Origin: [Bacillus] enclensis
GTDB lineage: Bacteria; Bacillota; Bacilli; Bacillales; Bacillaceae_B
Assembly (NCBI RefSeq): GCF_001456935.1
Contig: NZ_KQ758483.1
Coordinates: 372,001 to 436,000 of the forward strand
DNA length: 64,000 nucleotides
Direction of reading: 5' to 3'
Shown here: piece by piece, positions 38,317 to 46,315 of the stretch
Layout: every line of letters begins with the position of its first letter
How positions within the stretch are numbered: the first letter of the stretch is position 1
Made by a program: the position numbers and the translations under genes
Notes under the pieces: model-generated
The model's input: only the letters and a program-made list of their open reading frames with translations
Database searches by the model: none
Told to the model about the DNA's origin: nothing

Positions 38317-39373
38317 AAACTTTGAAATTGGTCTTGATTATGCCGGCTTCTTTTGCTGAATTGAATACAATCAATATCATCGGGCCGATGATGAAACCGA
38401 GTACTCCGAATAGCTTCAAGCCAAGGTACATGGCAATCAACGTAGCTAAAGGTGACAATCCAATATGAGTCCCCATGACTTTAGGTTCCACGGTTCTCCT
38501 GATGATTAATAATATGGCGGCCAGTACGGCAAGCTGAGTCCCAAGCGCAATGTTACCTGTAATCAAATGGAACATTGCCCATGGTCCCAGAATGACAATT
38601 GAACCTATCAGAGGGATGAAATCAATGATCCAAATGACAAGAGACATCACAATCGCCACTTCAGGGGAGATGAAAAGCAGCCCAATGAGTGAGACGAGAA
38701 AAATGATGATACTAACCAGAAACTGTGCTTTGAAAAAGCCGAAAATCACGTAAGACAGCCGGGACGTCATGAAATTCACTTTTTCGGCCGTCCGTTCAGT
38801 CAAGTGTCTGAAAATACTCAATTTTATTCCTGGCAGATCCAGCATAAATAGAAACAGTGCGATTAAATATACTAGAAAACTAACCAGGTAGCTTGGGATA
38901 TAGGATAAAAATGCGCTGATTTTTTCTATATTTAACGAGTTAAGTATTTTTGTCTTAACCGAGGTCAGGAAGTTCTGCACTTCTTCACTAAAGCCCGTTA
39001 CCACCTCATCGGGGAAGTCTTCTGCAGCATCCAGGAGCTTTTCCTCGTAATCCAGCCATATTTCACTTAATTGATTAATGTATTTAGGTGTATCTTCTAT
39101 CAGCTGAATTCCTTCACCGACAACTTTTGTTGTGACGAACACAGCTGATAAACCTATTAACAACAAGAAAAGGATAAACACGGATAAAACCGCTATTTTT
39201 CTGTTGGTGGAAAAACGTTTTTGAGTGAATTTAACTGCTGGCTCAAGGAATAAGGCAGTGATGAGAGCAGTAATCAAGGGGACGGATATAGGCAATATAA
39301 AAAACGAAAGGATTGCCAGGATGATGATGCTTATTAGGATGATAAAAACTTTTCTGGTGAAAAACTTTGACAA
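38315..39373 (-). CDS. AI-2E family transporter (YtvI-like)
   Basis: A 352-residue permease of the PF01594 (AI-2E/YtvI/PerM) family with about seven or eight helices, a periplasmic-side loop near 75-130, and the conserved C-terminal block PKVMGTHIGLSPL. B. subtilis has several paralogues, including the sporulation protein YtvI, and others act as cation antiporters. The substrate cannot be assigned. AAAGGGG precedes the ATG. It is not a member of this neighbourhood in B. subtilis. Confidence 0.85.
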   Translation of the reverse strand: MSKFFTRKVFIILISIIILAILSFFILPISVPLITALITALFLEPAVKFTQKRFSTNRKIAVLSVFILFLLLIGLSAVFVTTKVVGEGIQLIEDTPKYINQLSEIWLDYEEKLLDAAEDFPDEVVTGFSEEVQNFLTSVKTKILNSLNIEKISAFLSYIPSYLVSFLVYLIALFLFMLDLPGIKLSIFRHLTERTAEKVNFMTSRLSYVIFGFFKAQFLVSIIIFLVSLIGLLFISPEVAIVMSLVIWIIDFIPLIGSIVILGPWAMFHLITGNIALGTQLAVLAAILLIIRRTVEPKVMGTHIGLSPLATLIAMYLGLKLFGVLGFIIGPMILIVFNSAKEAGIIKTNFKV

Positions 39374-39485
39374 TTGAGAACCCCTTTCTAACGTTTCCTC
39401 TTACTATTTATTATATTAGAGTAAAGAAAGAATGAACAGTAGGGAAGGAATTTAATTTTGATATTTTTGAGGCAGATAGACTGCT

Positions 39486-39526
39486 AAAAAATGCCCGAAG
39501 GCAGCTGCTGCCTTCGGGCATTTTCC
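39486..39526. terminator. Bidirectional terminator-like hairpin
   Basis: AAAATGCCCGAAGGCAG / CTGCCTTCGGGCATTTT. On the minus strand it would end transcripts running from yugN through the B cluster. Confidence 0.75.
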
Positions 39527-39533
39527 GGGTAGT

Positions 39534-39552
39534 AAGCCGTCTCCACTTTTGG
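39534..39552 (+). repeat. Right-end fragment of a B element
   Basis: AAGCCGTCTCCACTTTTGG resembles the terminal AAGCCGCCTCCGCTTTTGG of the next unit. Confidence 0.6.
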
Positions 39553-39675
39553 TTCATCCAGCTCCGGCGACTAGCCCCTCGAGGTCATAACTGAAAAATC
39601 CCTAAAGGCAAAGAGCGCCTTCAGGGATTTCCCAGTTATGCTTGTCGGGGCTGATCAAGCCGCCTCCGCTTTTGG
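39553..39675 (+). repeat. B element 5 (variant type)
   Basis: Core AAGGCAAAGAGCGCCTT at 39605-39621. The flanking stem AAATCCCT/AGGGATTT is perfect, and CATAACTG/CAGTTATG lies below it. The stem sequence is unlike any other copy but fully paired. Confidence 0.88.
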
Positions 39676-39800
39676 TATTGTCCAGCTGCAGGGCTAAGAG
39701 GCACATGTCATAAGCCAAACCGCACAAGAAGGCAAAGAGCGCCTTCCAGTCCGGTTCGTCTTATGCCACCCGCCTCTGACCAAAGCCCTTCCGCATTTCT
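39676..39800 (+). repeat. B element 6
   Basis: Core AAGGCAAAGAGCGCCTT at 39729-39745. Flanking stem AACCG/CGGTT with an AC/GT pair inside. The left arm begins TATTGTCCAGCTGCAGGGC, as in B3. Confidence 0.88.
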
Positions 39801-39925
39801 ATCATCCAGCTACGGCGGCTAGAGGCTCGAGACATAAGCTAAGCCGGACAATAAGGCAAAGAACGCCTTTTTGTCCGGCTCATCTTATGCTTGTCGCCTC
39901 TGGGCGAGCCGCCTTCGCTTTAGGT
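39801..39925 (+). repeat. B element 7 (variant type)
   Basis: Core AAGGCAAAGAACGCCTT at 39853-39869. The flanking stem AGCCGGACA/TGTCCGGCT is perfect. Its right end lies one base from the yugN stop codon (39927-39929), so the element would be in that mRNA's 3' end. Confidence 0.88.
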
Positions 39926-39926
39926 A

Positions 39927-40286
39927 TTACCAAGCGAATTCTGTTACTTCTTTTTTTACGTCTGCGATTAGTTTTTCACAAGAGGTCAGCAGGTGTTTAG
40001 GGAAATCTTCGCCTTCACCGTACTCTACGCCGTGTGGGTAGTAGTGTTTGCCCAATAGTGGTGTCATCAGTTGGATGACGGCGTCGTGCTTGCCGATATC
40101 GCCTTCCACTGCCAGTCCCTGAATACGAAGATAGAAAATGCCTTCTCTGATTTCAAACTTACGGTCGTATGTTACCCTTTCGTAATCCCACTGACCTGCA
40201 CGGACAAGGCCGTGTGACTCCATGATGTCGTCAAGACGGTTCAAATCTACTTTAACACTCTCAATTCCTGTTTCTTCAAAACGCAT
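39927..40286 (-). CDS. YugN-like family protein
   Basis: A 119-residue soluble protein of the YugN-like family (PF08868), with segments such as WDYERVTYDRKFEI and HYYPHGVEYGE. The function is unknown. GGAGGG precedes the ATG. The stop codon abuts a repeat element cluster. Confidence 0.85.
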   Translation of the reverse strand: MRFEETGIESVKVDLNRLDDIMESHGLVRAGQWDYERVTYDRKFEIREGIFYLRIQGLAVEGDIGKHDAVIQLMTPLLGKHYYPHGVEYGEGEDFPKHLLTSCEKLIADVKKEVTEFAW

Positions 40287-40548
40287 AATATTTCCCTCCT
40301 ATAATGTCTGGCGAAAGGATCAGGGTATAAAGTCATGTTCCCATTGCCTTTTTGATGTTCTTGTTAACAGCATTTATATCGGCAGTATGTAAAATGATAC
40401 TAAATGCGGTATTTCTCATTCTTTATAATAGTGTAAAATTCTTTTTCTTGCAATGTTTGGATGAAAGCGATTTATGATTCTTTAAGGTGCATAAGTTATG
40501 GATGTAAGAGAAGAATAAGGAGAATCTCTAGATTGGAGGAGGGCTAGG

Positions 40549-40983
40549 ATGCCGACGTTGAAAGAAATCATGACAAAAGATGTTGAAACATGCACGCTTC
40601 TCGATAATGTGTATGAAGTGGCAGTGAAAATGAAGGAATATAATGTGGGCTCGATCCCAATCGTAGACGGCGACAAAATTGTTGGGGTCATAACAGACAG
40701 GGATATTGTCACTAGATGTATAGCAGAAAAACACCCTGCTTCATCAAAAGTCGAGGATATCATGAGTAAGGAGCTTATCACGATCGCGCCGGACTCCGAT
40801 GCTGCCCAGGCAGCACAGTTGATGGCATATAAACAGATCAGAAGGCTTCCGGTAGTAGAAGGCGGCCGGCTCGTCGGCGTCGTTTCCATTGGGGATTTCG
40901 CCATAAGGGAATCTTTGGAGGCACAAGCGTCTATAGCGCTCGAAGAGATTTCAGAATCCCACTTCAGTAACAAGCCATGTTAA
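40549..40983 (+). CDS. ylbB: CBS-domain protein YlbB
   Basis: A 144-residue protein made of two CBS motifs (about 8-60 and 73-125), with signatures VGVITDRDIVTR and RLVGVVSIGDFA. CBS pairs bind adenine nucleotides and regulate partners. No partner is visible. Order and length match ylbB. GGAGGAGGG precedes the ATG. Confidence 0.9.
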   Translation: MPTLKEIMTKDVETCTLLDNVYEVAVKMKEYNVGSIPIVDGDKIVGVITDRDIVTRCIAEKHPASSKVEDIMSKELITIAPDSDAAQAAQLMAYKQIRRLPVVEGGRLVGVVSIGDFAIRESLEAQASIALEEISESHFSNKPC

Positions 40984-40984
40984 C

Positions 40985-41016
40985 CAAAAAAGGCGATCCC
41001 ACCATCGCCTTTTTTA
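40985..41016 (+). terminator. Terminator after ylbB
   Basis: AAAAAAGGCGATCCCACCATCGCCTTTTTT: stem AAGGCGAT/ATCGCCTT with T6. Confidence 0.9.
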
Positions 41017-41181
41017 GTTGTAACTAAATTTATAAGATCTTTACATACCCATCAGTTTTAGTGAAAAATAAAATATGCTATGCTTTATACAATACATAAT
41101 AATCAGAAACATTTTAAATGGTATAATAATGCTAGTATTTTATGCATATCCTGCTAGAGAAGGCAGAGAGGAGGGAAATCT

Positions 41182-42246
41182 CTGAAGACGGTTTTTCGCA
41201 TCGCTATTATTCTTGTATTTATTCTATTAATAAGTATTTATCAAAGTCTAGAGGACGAGAACGAACCTTTAAAAGGACCTGATACACAGACTCTTAAGAA
41301 AGATCACGATAATCAGATGAAAAAGCCATTGGAAAATGCCGGGGAACGGCCTGTGTCAGGTCTCTCTACCTGGATAGGGAAAGGTTCGGATAAAGTAATC
41401 GATGCCTTTGGCGAACCGGAACGAATCGAGCCCGGCCTGTACGGATATGATTGGTGGATTTATCCGATTTCTCGGAAGCAATACCTCCAGATGGGGGTGG
41501 AAGATAATAAAGTAGTCACTCTTTATGCAATCGGCAATGAAGTCGATGTCAGTCCTTATAAGCTTGGGCAGAAGCTTGAAGATATCTATCGTTTTACCAT
41601 TATCGAATCTGAAATCGTTGTCAATGATGAATCGGGATCCTATCAATTTGAACTGAATGAAGAAGATCTTAATACCCGCCTGCTGGTTTCATTAGGGGAT
41701 ATCTATGCACAGCTTTACCTTGATAAATTCACGGGAGAATTAATGAGTATCCGATTTTTGGACAGCGCCACCCTTATTAAAATGCATCCATATGAAATGA
41801 TGTACCGGGGCGAGCTTGCTGAAGAACCACAACCCACTGATAATGAATGGAGTAAAATAGATACCGCAAGTGAACAGCAGATATTTGATATAACCAATGT
41901 AATGCGTGCTCAATTTGAGGCAGATGAGGTAGAGTGGAATGAAGAAACGGCAGAAGTAGCAAGGGGACATAGTAAGGAAATGTATGAGAAAGACTATTTT
42001 TCCCATGATTCACCTGTATTTGGAAGTCTTACTGATCGATTGGAATCCCAAGAGATCACGTTCAAGTCTGCAGGGGAAAACATTGCCTCGCAATATACTG
42101 ATGCTCCCGAAGCAGTACACGGCTGGCTGAATTCTGAAGGCCACAGAAAAATCCTTCTTGAAAAAGATTTTACCGATCTGGGAGTGGGAGTCTATAAAAG
42201 ATATTATACTCAGAACTTCATCGAGAAATTTATGATAGAGGAATAA
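41182..42246 (+). CDS. ylbC: CAP/SCP-domain protein YlbC with probable CTG start
   Basis: A 354-residue secreted or membrane-anchored protein if it starts at CTG 41182. That codon sits 6 bp after AGAGAGGAGGG and opens a basic-hydrophobic leader (KTVFRIAIILVFILLISIY), as expected for a signal/anchor. The next in-frame ATG (41317) has no ribosome binding site and would lose the leader. An N-terminal CAP-associated domain (about 60-200) and a C-terminal CAP/SCP domain (about 230-350) with RGHSKEMYEKDYFSHDSP are visible. B. subtilis YlbC is about 346 residues. Confidence 0.82.
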   Translation: MKTVFRIAIILVFILLISIYQSLEDENEPLKGPDTQTLKKDHDNQMKKPLENAGERPVSGLSTWIGKGSDKVIDAFGEPERIEPGLYGYDWWIYPISRKQYLQMGVEDNKVVTLYAIGNEVDVSPYKLGQKLEDIYRFTIIESEIVVNDESGSYQFELNEEDLNTRLLVSLGDIYAQLYLDKFTGELMSIRFLDSATLIKMHPYEMMYRGELAEEPQPTDNEWSKIDTASEQQIFDITNVMRAQFEADEVEWNEETAEVARGHSKEMYEKDYFSHDSPVFGSLTDRLESQEITFKSAGENIASQYTDAPEAVHGWLNSEGHRKILLEKDFTDLGVGVYKRYYTQNFIEKFMIEE

Positions 42247-42306
42247 AAAAGGTTGGCTATTCCAGGACACAGACAAACAGTCCTTGAAACGGCCAGCCTT
42301 CTTTTA
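42246..42306. terminator. Hairpin between ylbC and thioesterase gene
   Basis: AAGGTTGGC / GCCAGCCTT arms are separated by about 38 nt, with A and T runs outside. It serves convergent genes. Confidence 0.6.
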
Positions 42307-42789
42307 TTTCTTTTCAAAAATAAAGAATGATCCGGTAGAATGAGCTACCAATTTGCCTGAGGAATTCGTAACCTTGCCTTCAACCACCATTGTCTTTGTT
42401 CCCTTATGAACAATTGAGGCACTCGCAAACAATTCTTCACCGACTCCGGGTGAGACATAATGAACAGTTAAATTTGTTGTCACCGCTCCGTATCCTTCAG
42501 GGAGCATCATATTGGCGAGTGTCCCCATTGCTGTATCCACCAGGGTGGCAGTTACACCGCCATGCACTATTTTCAATGAATTATGTGTGACTTCAGTAAT
42601 TGGGATACTTATTGTGAAGTTTCCGTCCACTGTGGATTTATCCATGGCAAATATCCCGCCGATTATGGATTCATTCAGATTATTCTGCTTCCGTTTAACT
42701 CCATTCAGCAGTTGACGGATACTTATTACTTCTTCTTCATCTGCTGTTTTTAGCACTTCATCCAGCAATTTGTGTAATTCTTCTTGCAT
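42304..42789 (-). CDS. PaaI-type hotdog thioesterase
   Basis: A 161-residue hotdog-fold protein. The family motif HGGVTATLVDTAMG (HGG and the following Asp) lies near residue 77, and the second half is TTNLTVHYVSPG. Members hydrolyse acyl- or phenylacetyl-CoA esters. The substrate is not determinable. The ATG at 42789 lies 9 bp from AAAGGA; a TTG at 42795 is closer to the site. Confidence 0.85.
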   Translation of the reverse strand: MQEELHKLLDEVLKTADEEEVISIRQLLNGVKRKQNNLNESIIGGIFAMDKSTVDGNFTISIPITEVTHNSLKIVHGGVTATLVDTAMGTLANMMLPEGYGAVTTNLTVHYVSPGVGEELFASASIVHKGTKTMVVEGKVTNSSGKLVAHSTGSFFIFEKK

Positions 42790-42968
42790 AATCAAACATC
42801 CTTTTCTTTTACACAGCGTAAAATAATAATTATGAACACGACTGCTTAGTTTAGTTTTTCTGGTTGGTTTCTACAAAAGAATTTTACTACAAAAAGGAAT
42901 GTATCACCATTTTTTCATTCCCATCATAAAATAATATAGGTTAATGTCCTGAGCAGGAGGTGCTGGGA

Positions 42969-43382
42969 ATGGGAAAATCATTACACCCTAAAGTAAAGGA
43001 ATTCAAGGAATTTGTCAGAAAGCATCCCAAAATTGTAAAAGATGTGCGAAACGGAAATGCAAATTGGCAGGATTTGTTTGAAGACTGGTATTTGCTTGGG
43101 GAAGAGGATACCCGGTGGAGCGTATACAAGGATGCTGAAAACAATAGTGACACTGGTACAGACAAAGAAGATAAAAGTAAAAATGGCTGGTTTGACCAAG
43201 TAGGTGATTTAGTGAAGAAAATGGATGCCAATCAATTGCAAAGCCATATCAATAATATCAATGAAGTGTTGGGAACCGTTCAGGGTGTCATCAGTCAGTT
43301 TCAATCTAATCCAAAAGGGACCTCAGTGACAAATGAGACACGTACCAAGCCTTCTCATCCCTTTTCATTCAGGAAAGACTAG
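42969..43382 (+). CDS. ylbD: YlbD-like spore coat protein
   Basis: A 137-residue protein of the YlbD_coat family (B. subtilis YlbD is reported in the spore coat). The family opening LHPKVKEFKEFVRKHP and WQDLFEDWYLLGEED are clear; the rest is polar. The ATG at 42969 follows GCAGGAGG. ylbE follows after 10 bp with its own GGGGGG site. Confidence 0.88.
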   Translation: MGKSLHPKVKEFKEFVRKHPKIVKDVRNGNANWQDLFEDWYLLGEEDTRWSVYKDAENNSDTGTDKEDKSKNGWFDQVGDLVKKMDANQLQSHINNINEVLGTVQGVISQFQSNPKGTSVTNETRTKPSHPFSFRKD

Positions 43383-43392
43383 GGGGGAAAGC

Positions 43393-43635
43393 ATGAGAAC
43401 GGATATCATCGAATACATTCATTCCAATGAAGAATTAAAGTTGTTTTTGAGGGAAAAACCTGAATGGTACAGGCGACTTTCAAGAAATCCAAATGAACTT
43501 GAAAAGTTTGAAATCGCATCGATCAATCACTTCCAAAAAACGATTCCACACCGGGTACAAAAATTCTCCAATGGAGTCCAGATGGCATCTATGATGATCA
43601 GTATGTTCCAAAGCATGAATGAATCATCTCAATAG
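43393..43635 (+). CDS. ylbE: YlbE-like protein
   Basis: An 80-residue YlbE-like protein: LFLREKPEWYRRLSRNP is the conserved part. Function unknown; co-transcribed with ylbD and probably sporulation-associated. The ATG at 43393 follows AGGGGGGAAA. Confidence 0.88.
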   Translation: MRTDIIEYIHSNEELKLFLREKPEWYRRLSRNPNELEKFEIASINHFQKTIPHRVQKFSNGVQMASMMISMFQSMNESSQ

Positions 43636-43640
43636 GGTGT

Positions 43641-43674
43641 AAAAAGGAAAAGCGGCCGCTTTTCCTTTTTTATT
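43641..43674 (+). terminator. Terminator after ylbDE
   Basis: AAGGAAAAGCGGCCGCTTTTCCTT is a perfect palindrome followed by T4. Confidence 0.88.
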
Positions 43675-43767
43675 TTCTGTTTATCAAATAACGCGTTTCT
43701 AGTTGAATAAACGTGAGTAAACAACGGTAAAGTTGGGGATGGCTAAGATAAAGGAGTGGTTTCAACT

Positions 43768-44154
43768 ATGAAAAAGTATATCGTTCTAGCTGCTGCACTG
43801 CTCGTGGTTTTAAGCGGATGTAGAGACAATGCCCCCCCTGAACCTGAAAGTTTCAGCTTTGTGAAAAAGGCGCAGGCCCAAGAAACACTTTCTGTTAAGC
43901 ACATTGTTCAGGGAAATCAGGTATTTATAGAATGCATCGTTCCTGATGTAACGTTTTCCTCCTTAAAAAAAGGAGCAAAAAAGGGGAAAATCGTTGTGAC
44001 TTCAAATACAAACGGTCTTTACAAGGAATATCACACAGCGGCATTCGTCGTGAAAAACCTGCCCAAGGGCAACCATATATTGACGATTGAAGTGGTAAGC
44101 CCCAAGAATAAATCATTGGGAATAAAAAAACAACTATATGTAACGATTCCTTAG
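43768..44154 (+). CDS. Small lipoprotein, unknown
   Basis: A 128-residue lipoprotein (LVVLSGC, Cys about 18) that I do not recognise. The mature part is beta-rich and basic, ending in a strand pattern (HTAAFVVKNLPKGNHILTIEVV) that looks like an Ig- or FN3-type single domain. The ATG at 43768 follows AAAGGAG by 12 bp. It lies between ylbE and ylbF, where I recall no B. subtilis gene. Confidence 0.65.
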   Translation: MKKYIVLAAALLVVLSGCRDNAPPEPESFSFVKKAQAQETLSVKHIVQGNQVFIECIVPDVTFSSLKKGAKKGKIVVTSNTNGLYKEYHTAAFVVKNLPKGNHILTIEVVSPKNKSLGIKKQLYVTIP

Positions 44155-44242
44155 AGGTTCAAAAATAAGCGGGATTTTTTTACAAAGCATATTCGCTTCC
44201 AGTTCCTAAACGTGTTAAAATAACGTTATGGAGGTGGGCACT

Positions 44243-44686
44243 ATGCTTGCTACTATAGAAAGAATGGAAATTCTGGATAGTGCAGATGAACTATCCCAAT
44301 GGATATTAAATTCCGATGTGGCAGAAAATTATCGGAAGTCTCTATATAAACTTCGTAATAATGACGTTACGCAAAAAAAAATACAATTGTTTACGCGTAT
44401 GAAGGAACGTTACGAAGAGGTACAAAGATTTGGACGTTATCATCCGGATTACAAAACGGTCATGAAGGAGATACGTGAACGTAAAAGGGAAATGGATATG
44501 GACGACAACGTAGCCGAGTTCAGAAGGGCTGAAAATGAACTTCAGGACCTCTTGGATAAAGTGAGTTTGATCATAGGACATTCCGTTTCAAAAAATGTGA
44601 AGGTTCCTTCCGGAAATCCTTTCTTCAGTGGGAGTTCTTGTGGAGGGGGCTGCGGATCTGGAGGCAGCTGCGGCTGTTCAGCCTGA
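44243..44686 (+). CDS. ricF: RicF (YlbF), Y-complex subunit
   Basis: A 147-residue helical protein of the YlbF/YmcA family. RicF, RicA (YmcA) and RicT (YaaT) form a complex that affects RNase Y mRNA processing, competence, sporulation and biofilm. The C-terminal tail SCGGGCGSGGSCGC holds four cysteines, consistent with the Fe-S cluster binding reported for the complex. The ATG at 44243 follows GGAGGTG. Confidence 0.92.
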   Translation: MLATIERMEILDSADELSQWILNSDVAENYRKSLYKLRNNDVTQKKIQLFTRMKERYEEVQRFGRYHPDYKTVMKEIRERKREMDMDDNVAEFRRAENELQDLLDKVSLIIGHSVSKNVKVPSGNPFFSGSSCGGGCGSGGSCGCSA

Positions 44687-44689
44687 CAG

Positions 44690-44726
44690 ATAAAAAAAGA
44701 GCTGGCGCTTCGTCAGCTCTTTTTTA
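44690..44726. terminator. Bidirectional terminator
   Basis: AAAAAAGAGCTGGCG / CGTCAGCTCTTTTTT between convergent genes. Confidence 0.88.
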
Positions 44727-45041
44727 TTGCTTTAGCCGTACACAATCGACGCATAAGTTACCACAGCAGAACATCTTTTCCTGAGGGACATAAAAGCGAT
44801 GGCGGTAGACGTATAACGAAGGCTGGGATCTGAAGAATATTGTATCGGAGTGCAGTCTCTTCCCTCTCATTGCACGCGCTGATCGTTTGCGGATTAGATA
44901 TTCAACCTCATCCCTGTCCAATTCGGTTTCTACATACAGAAAGGGGATGCCTGCGGTCCATTTGGCGTAACAAGCGGCAATGCCGGGTTCATTGCGAAGA
45001 GAATCGATAAAATCATCCCATATGTACTTTAGGTCCATCAT
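44724..45041 (-). CDS. Cysteine-containing small protein of unknown function
   Basis: A 105-residue protein without signal or membrane segments. The C-terminal FCCGNLCVDCVRLKQ carries four cysteines and could bind a metal or cluster. Two adjacent ATGs (45041 and 45038) follow GGGAGGG; the second has better spacing. It sits between ricF and ylbG, opposite in orientation. I do not know a name for the family. Confidence 0.7.
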   Translation of the reverse strand: MMDLKYIWDDFIDSLRNEPGIAACYAKWTAGIPFLYVETELDRDEVEYLIRKRSARAMRGKRLHSDTIFFRSQPSLYVYRHRFYVPQEKMFCCGNLCVDCVRLKQ

Positions 45042-45202
45042 ATCCCTCCCAAGTATTAATTTCTGCTTTATTAATGTACTATACCCTAAATACTATAAAT
45101 ATGTTCCCGCGTATAAGAGAATTTCCTCAAGCCCAAAGCCCTTCCTCTTTTTCTGTATTTGTGCTAGACTGAAAAAAAAGTGATTCCTAGAGGGGAAACG
45201 TT

Positions 45203-45478
45203 ATGTTGACGCAAAGACAAGGTTTAGTTGTTTGGTTACATAGTTTGAAGCATGCAAAGTCTTTGAGACGATTCGGGAATGTTCACTATGTTTCAAAAAA
45301 AATGAAATATGTTGTATTGTACTGTAATCAGGAGGACATTGATTCTGTCATGGAAAAAATCAATTCCTATTCTTATGTGAAAAGAGTGGACCCTTCCTTC
45401 AAGCCTTTCATTAAATCGGTATTTGAAAACTCAAGGCCTGATAAGGCGAAGGAATATGATTATAAAATGGGGTTCTAA
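45203..45478 (+). CDS. ylbG: YlbG, UPF0298 (DUF2129) family
   Basis: A 91-residue protein opening [15 protein letters not shown], typical of UPF0298. It is conserved beside ricF in Bacillus; the function is unknown. GAGGGG precedes the ATG. Confidence 0.92.
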   Translation: MLTQRQGLVVWLHSLKHAKSLRRFGNVHYVSKKMKYVVLYCNQEDIDSVMEKINSYSYVKRVDPSFKPFIKSVFENSRPDKAKEYDYKMGF

Positions 45479-45518
45479 AAAATCAGCTGCCAACATCAGA
45501 GTTTGGCAGCTTTTTTTT
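45478..45518. terminator. Bidirectional terminator
   Basis: AAGCTGCCAAAC (minus) / CAGCTGCCAACATCAGAGTTTGGCAGCT with T7 on the plus strand. Confidence 0.88.
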
Positions 45519-45519
45519 A

Positions 45520-45909
45520 TTACTGCAGGGGGGAGATATAGTGATTCAATCTTAATATGGCAATAAGATGCTGATAATAAAGATCTTTTTCCGGGAAGAA
45601 AGATGATGGCTTGACGTCGAGTTGAATAATCATTTTTTCAAGTTCTTTTGCGGTCTGTTCGAAAAGCGAAAACCTTTTATTTTCCATCATATTCGGATTG
45701 GGTATTCCTTCCCGGCAAATATAGATTGCCTGAAACTTCCCTTCAGCTGCCGGCTTCATTACGACGCCAAGCGATGTTACCGGTCTGTCTTTCACGATGG
45801 TGTGAAAGGCCATTAAATGCTGTACCCTTTCCTTGTTATATCTTGTCATTTCCAACAGTTCATAAATATCGGCCAATCCTTCACCTAATTCGATAAACCT
45901 CTGAATCAT
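45520..45909 (-). CDS. DUF7147-like conserved protein
   Basis: A 129-residue soluble protein (MIQRFIELGEGLADIYELLE) conserved in Bacillus near ylbG/rsmD. I recall relatives being labelled methylthioribose kinase, but at this size, with no kinase motif visible, that label is not supported. Function unknown. Confidence 0.75.
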   Translation of the reverse strand: MIQRFIELGEGLADIYELLEMTRYNKERVQHLMAFHTIVKDRPVTSLGVVMKPAAEGKFQAIYICREGIPNPNMMENKRFSLFEQTAKELEKMIIQLDVKPSSFFPEKDLYYQHLIAILRLNHYISPLQ

Positions 45910-46250
45910 GTTTTGACTCCTTTTTATTCATAGTTAATCAGTTTCTTATTATTTCAAACAAACAACGAGAAGTAAAGAATATATAAGTCGAGGGAGGGAA
46001 GGAGAAATCCATTGTAATTGACGGAGAAGGCTGTTAAAAGATTTTGAACATAAAAAGCCCTGCAGATATTTCTGCAGGGTCCTTCTATATCCATTTCTGG
46101 AAAGAAGGCAAAGGGAGAGGAGAAACCGGAGGAAGAACTTATGGGGAAACGTAAGTCTTCTCCGCGGTTGGCAACAACATCAATTAGGATGTTGTTACTT
46201 CCATTATCACCTAACCAATTGATTTTATACATTAAGGAGGTAATTTTCGT
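45910..46250. other. Structured intergenic region upstream of rsmD
   Basis: It holds a minus-strand terminator-like hairpin (46046-46084) and a 9-bp stem AACAACATC/GATGTTGTT (46173-46181/46188-46196). A 43-codon plus-strand ORF (46141-46272, after GGAGGA) and a minus-strand ORF from 46232 overlap. Neither ORF is recognisable, and a small RNA is also possible. Confidence 0.4.
46046..46084 (-). terminator. Minus-strand terminator-like hairpin
   Basis: On the minus strand, CCCTGCAGAAATATCTGCAGGG is followed by CTTTTT. No gene on that strand clearly ends here. Confidence 0.5.
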
Positions 46251-46315
46251 ATGTGGCGAATCATGTTGATTTGTGTTAGGATAGTGAGGAAAAAATACAT
46301 ATATGGTGGATGATT

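Noticed and set aside
45954-46232. 92-codon minus-strand frame upstream of rsmD
   Set aside because: It reads through a terminator-like hairpin on its own strand and has no ribosome binding site.
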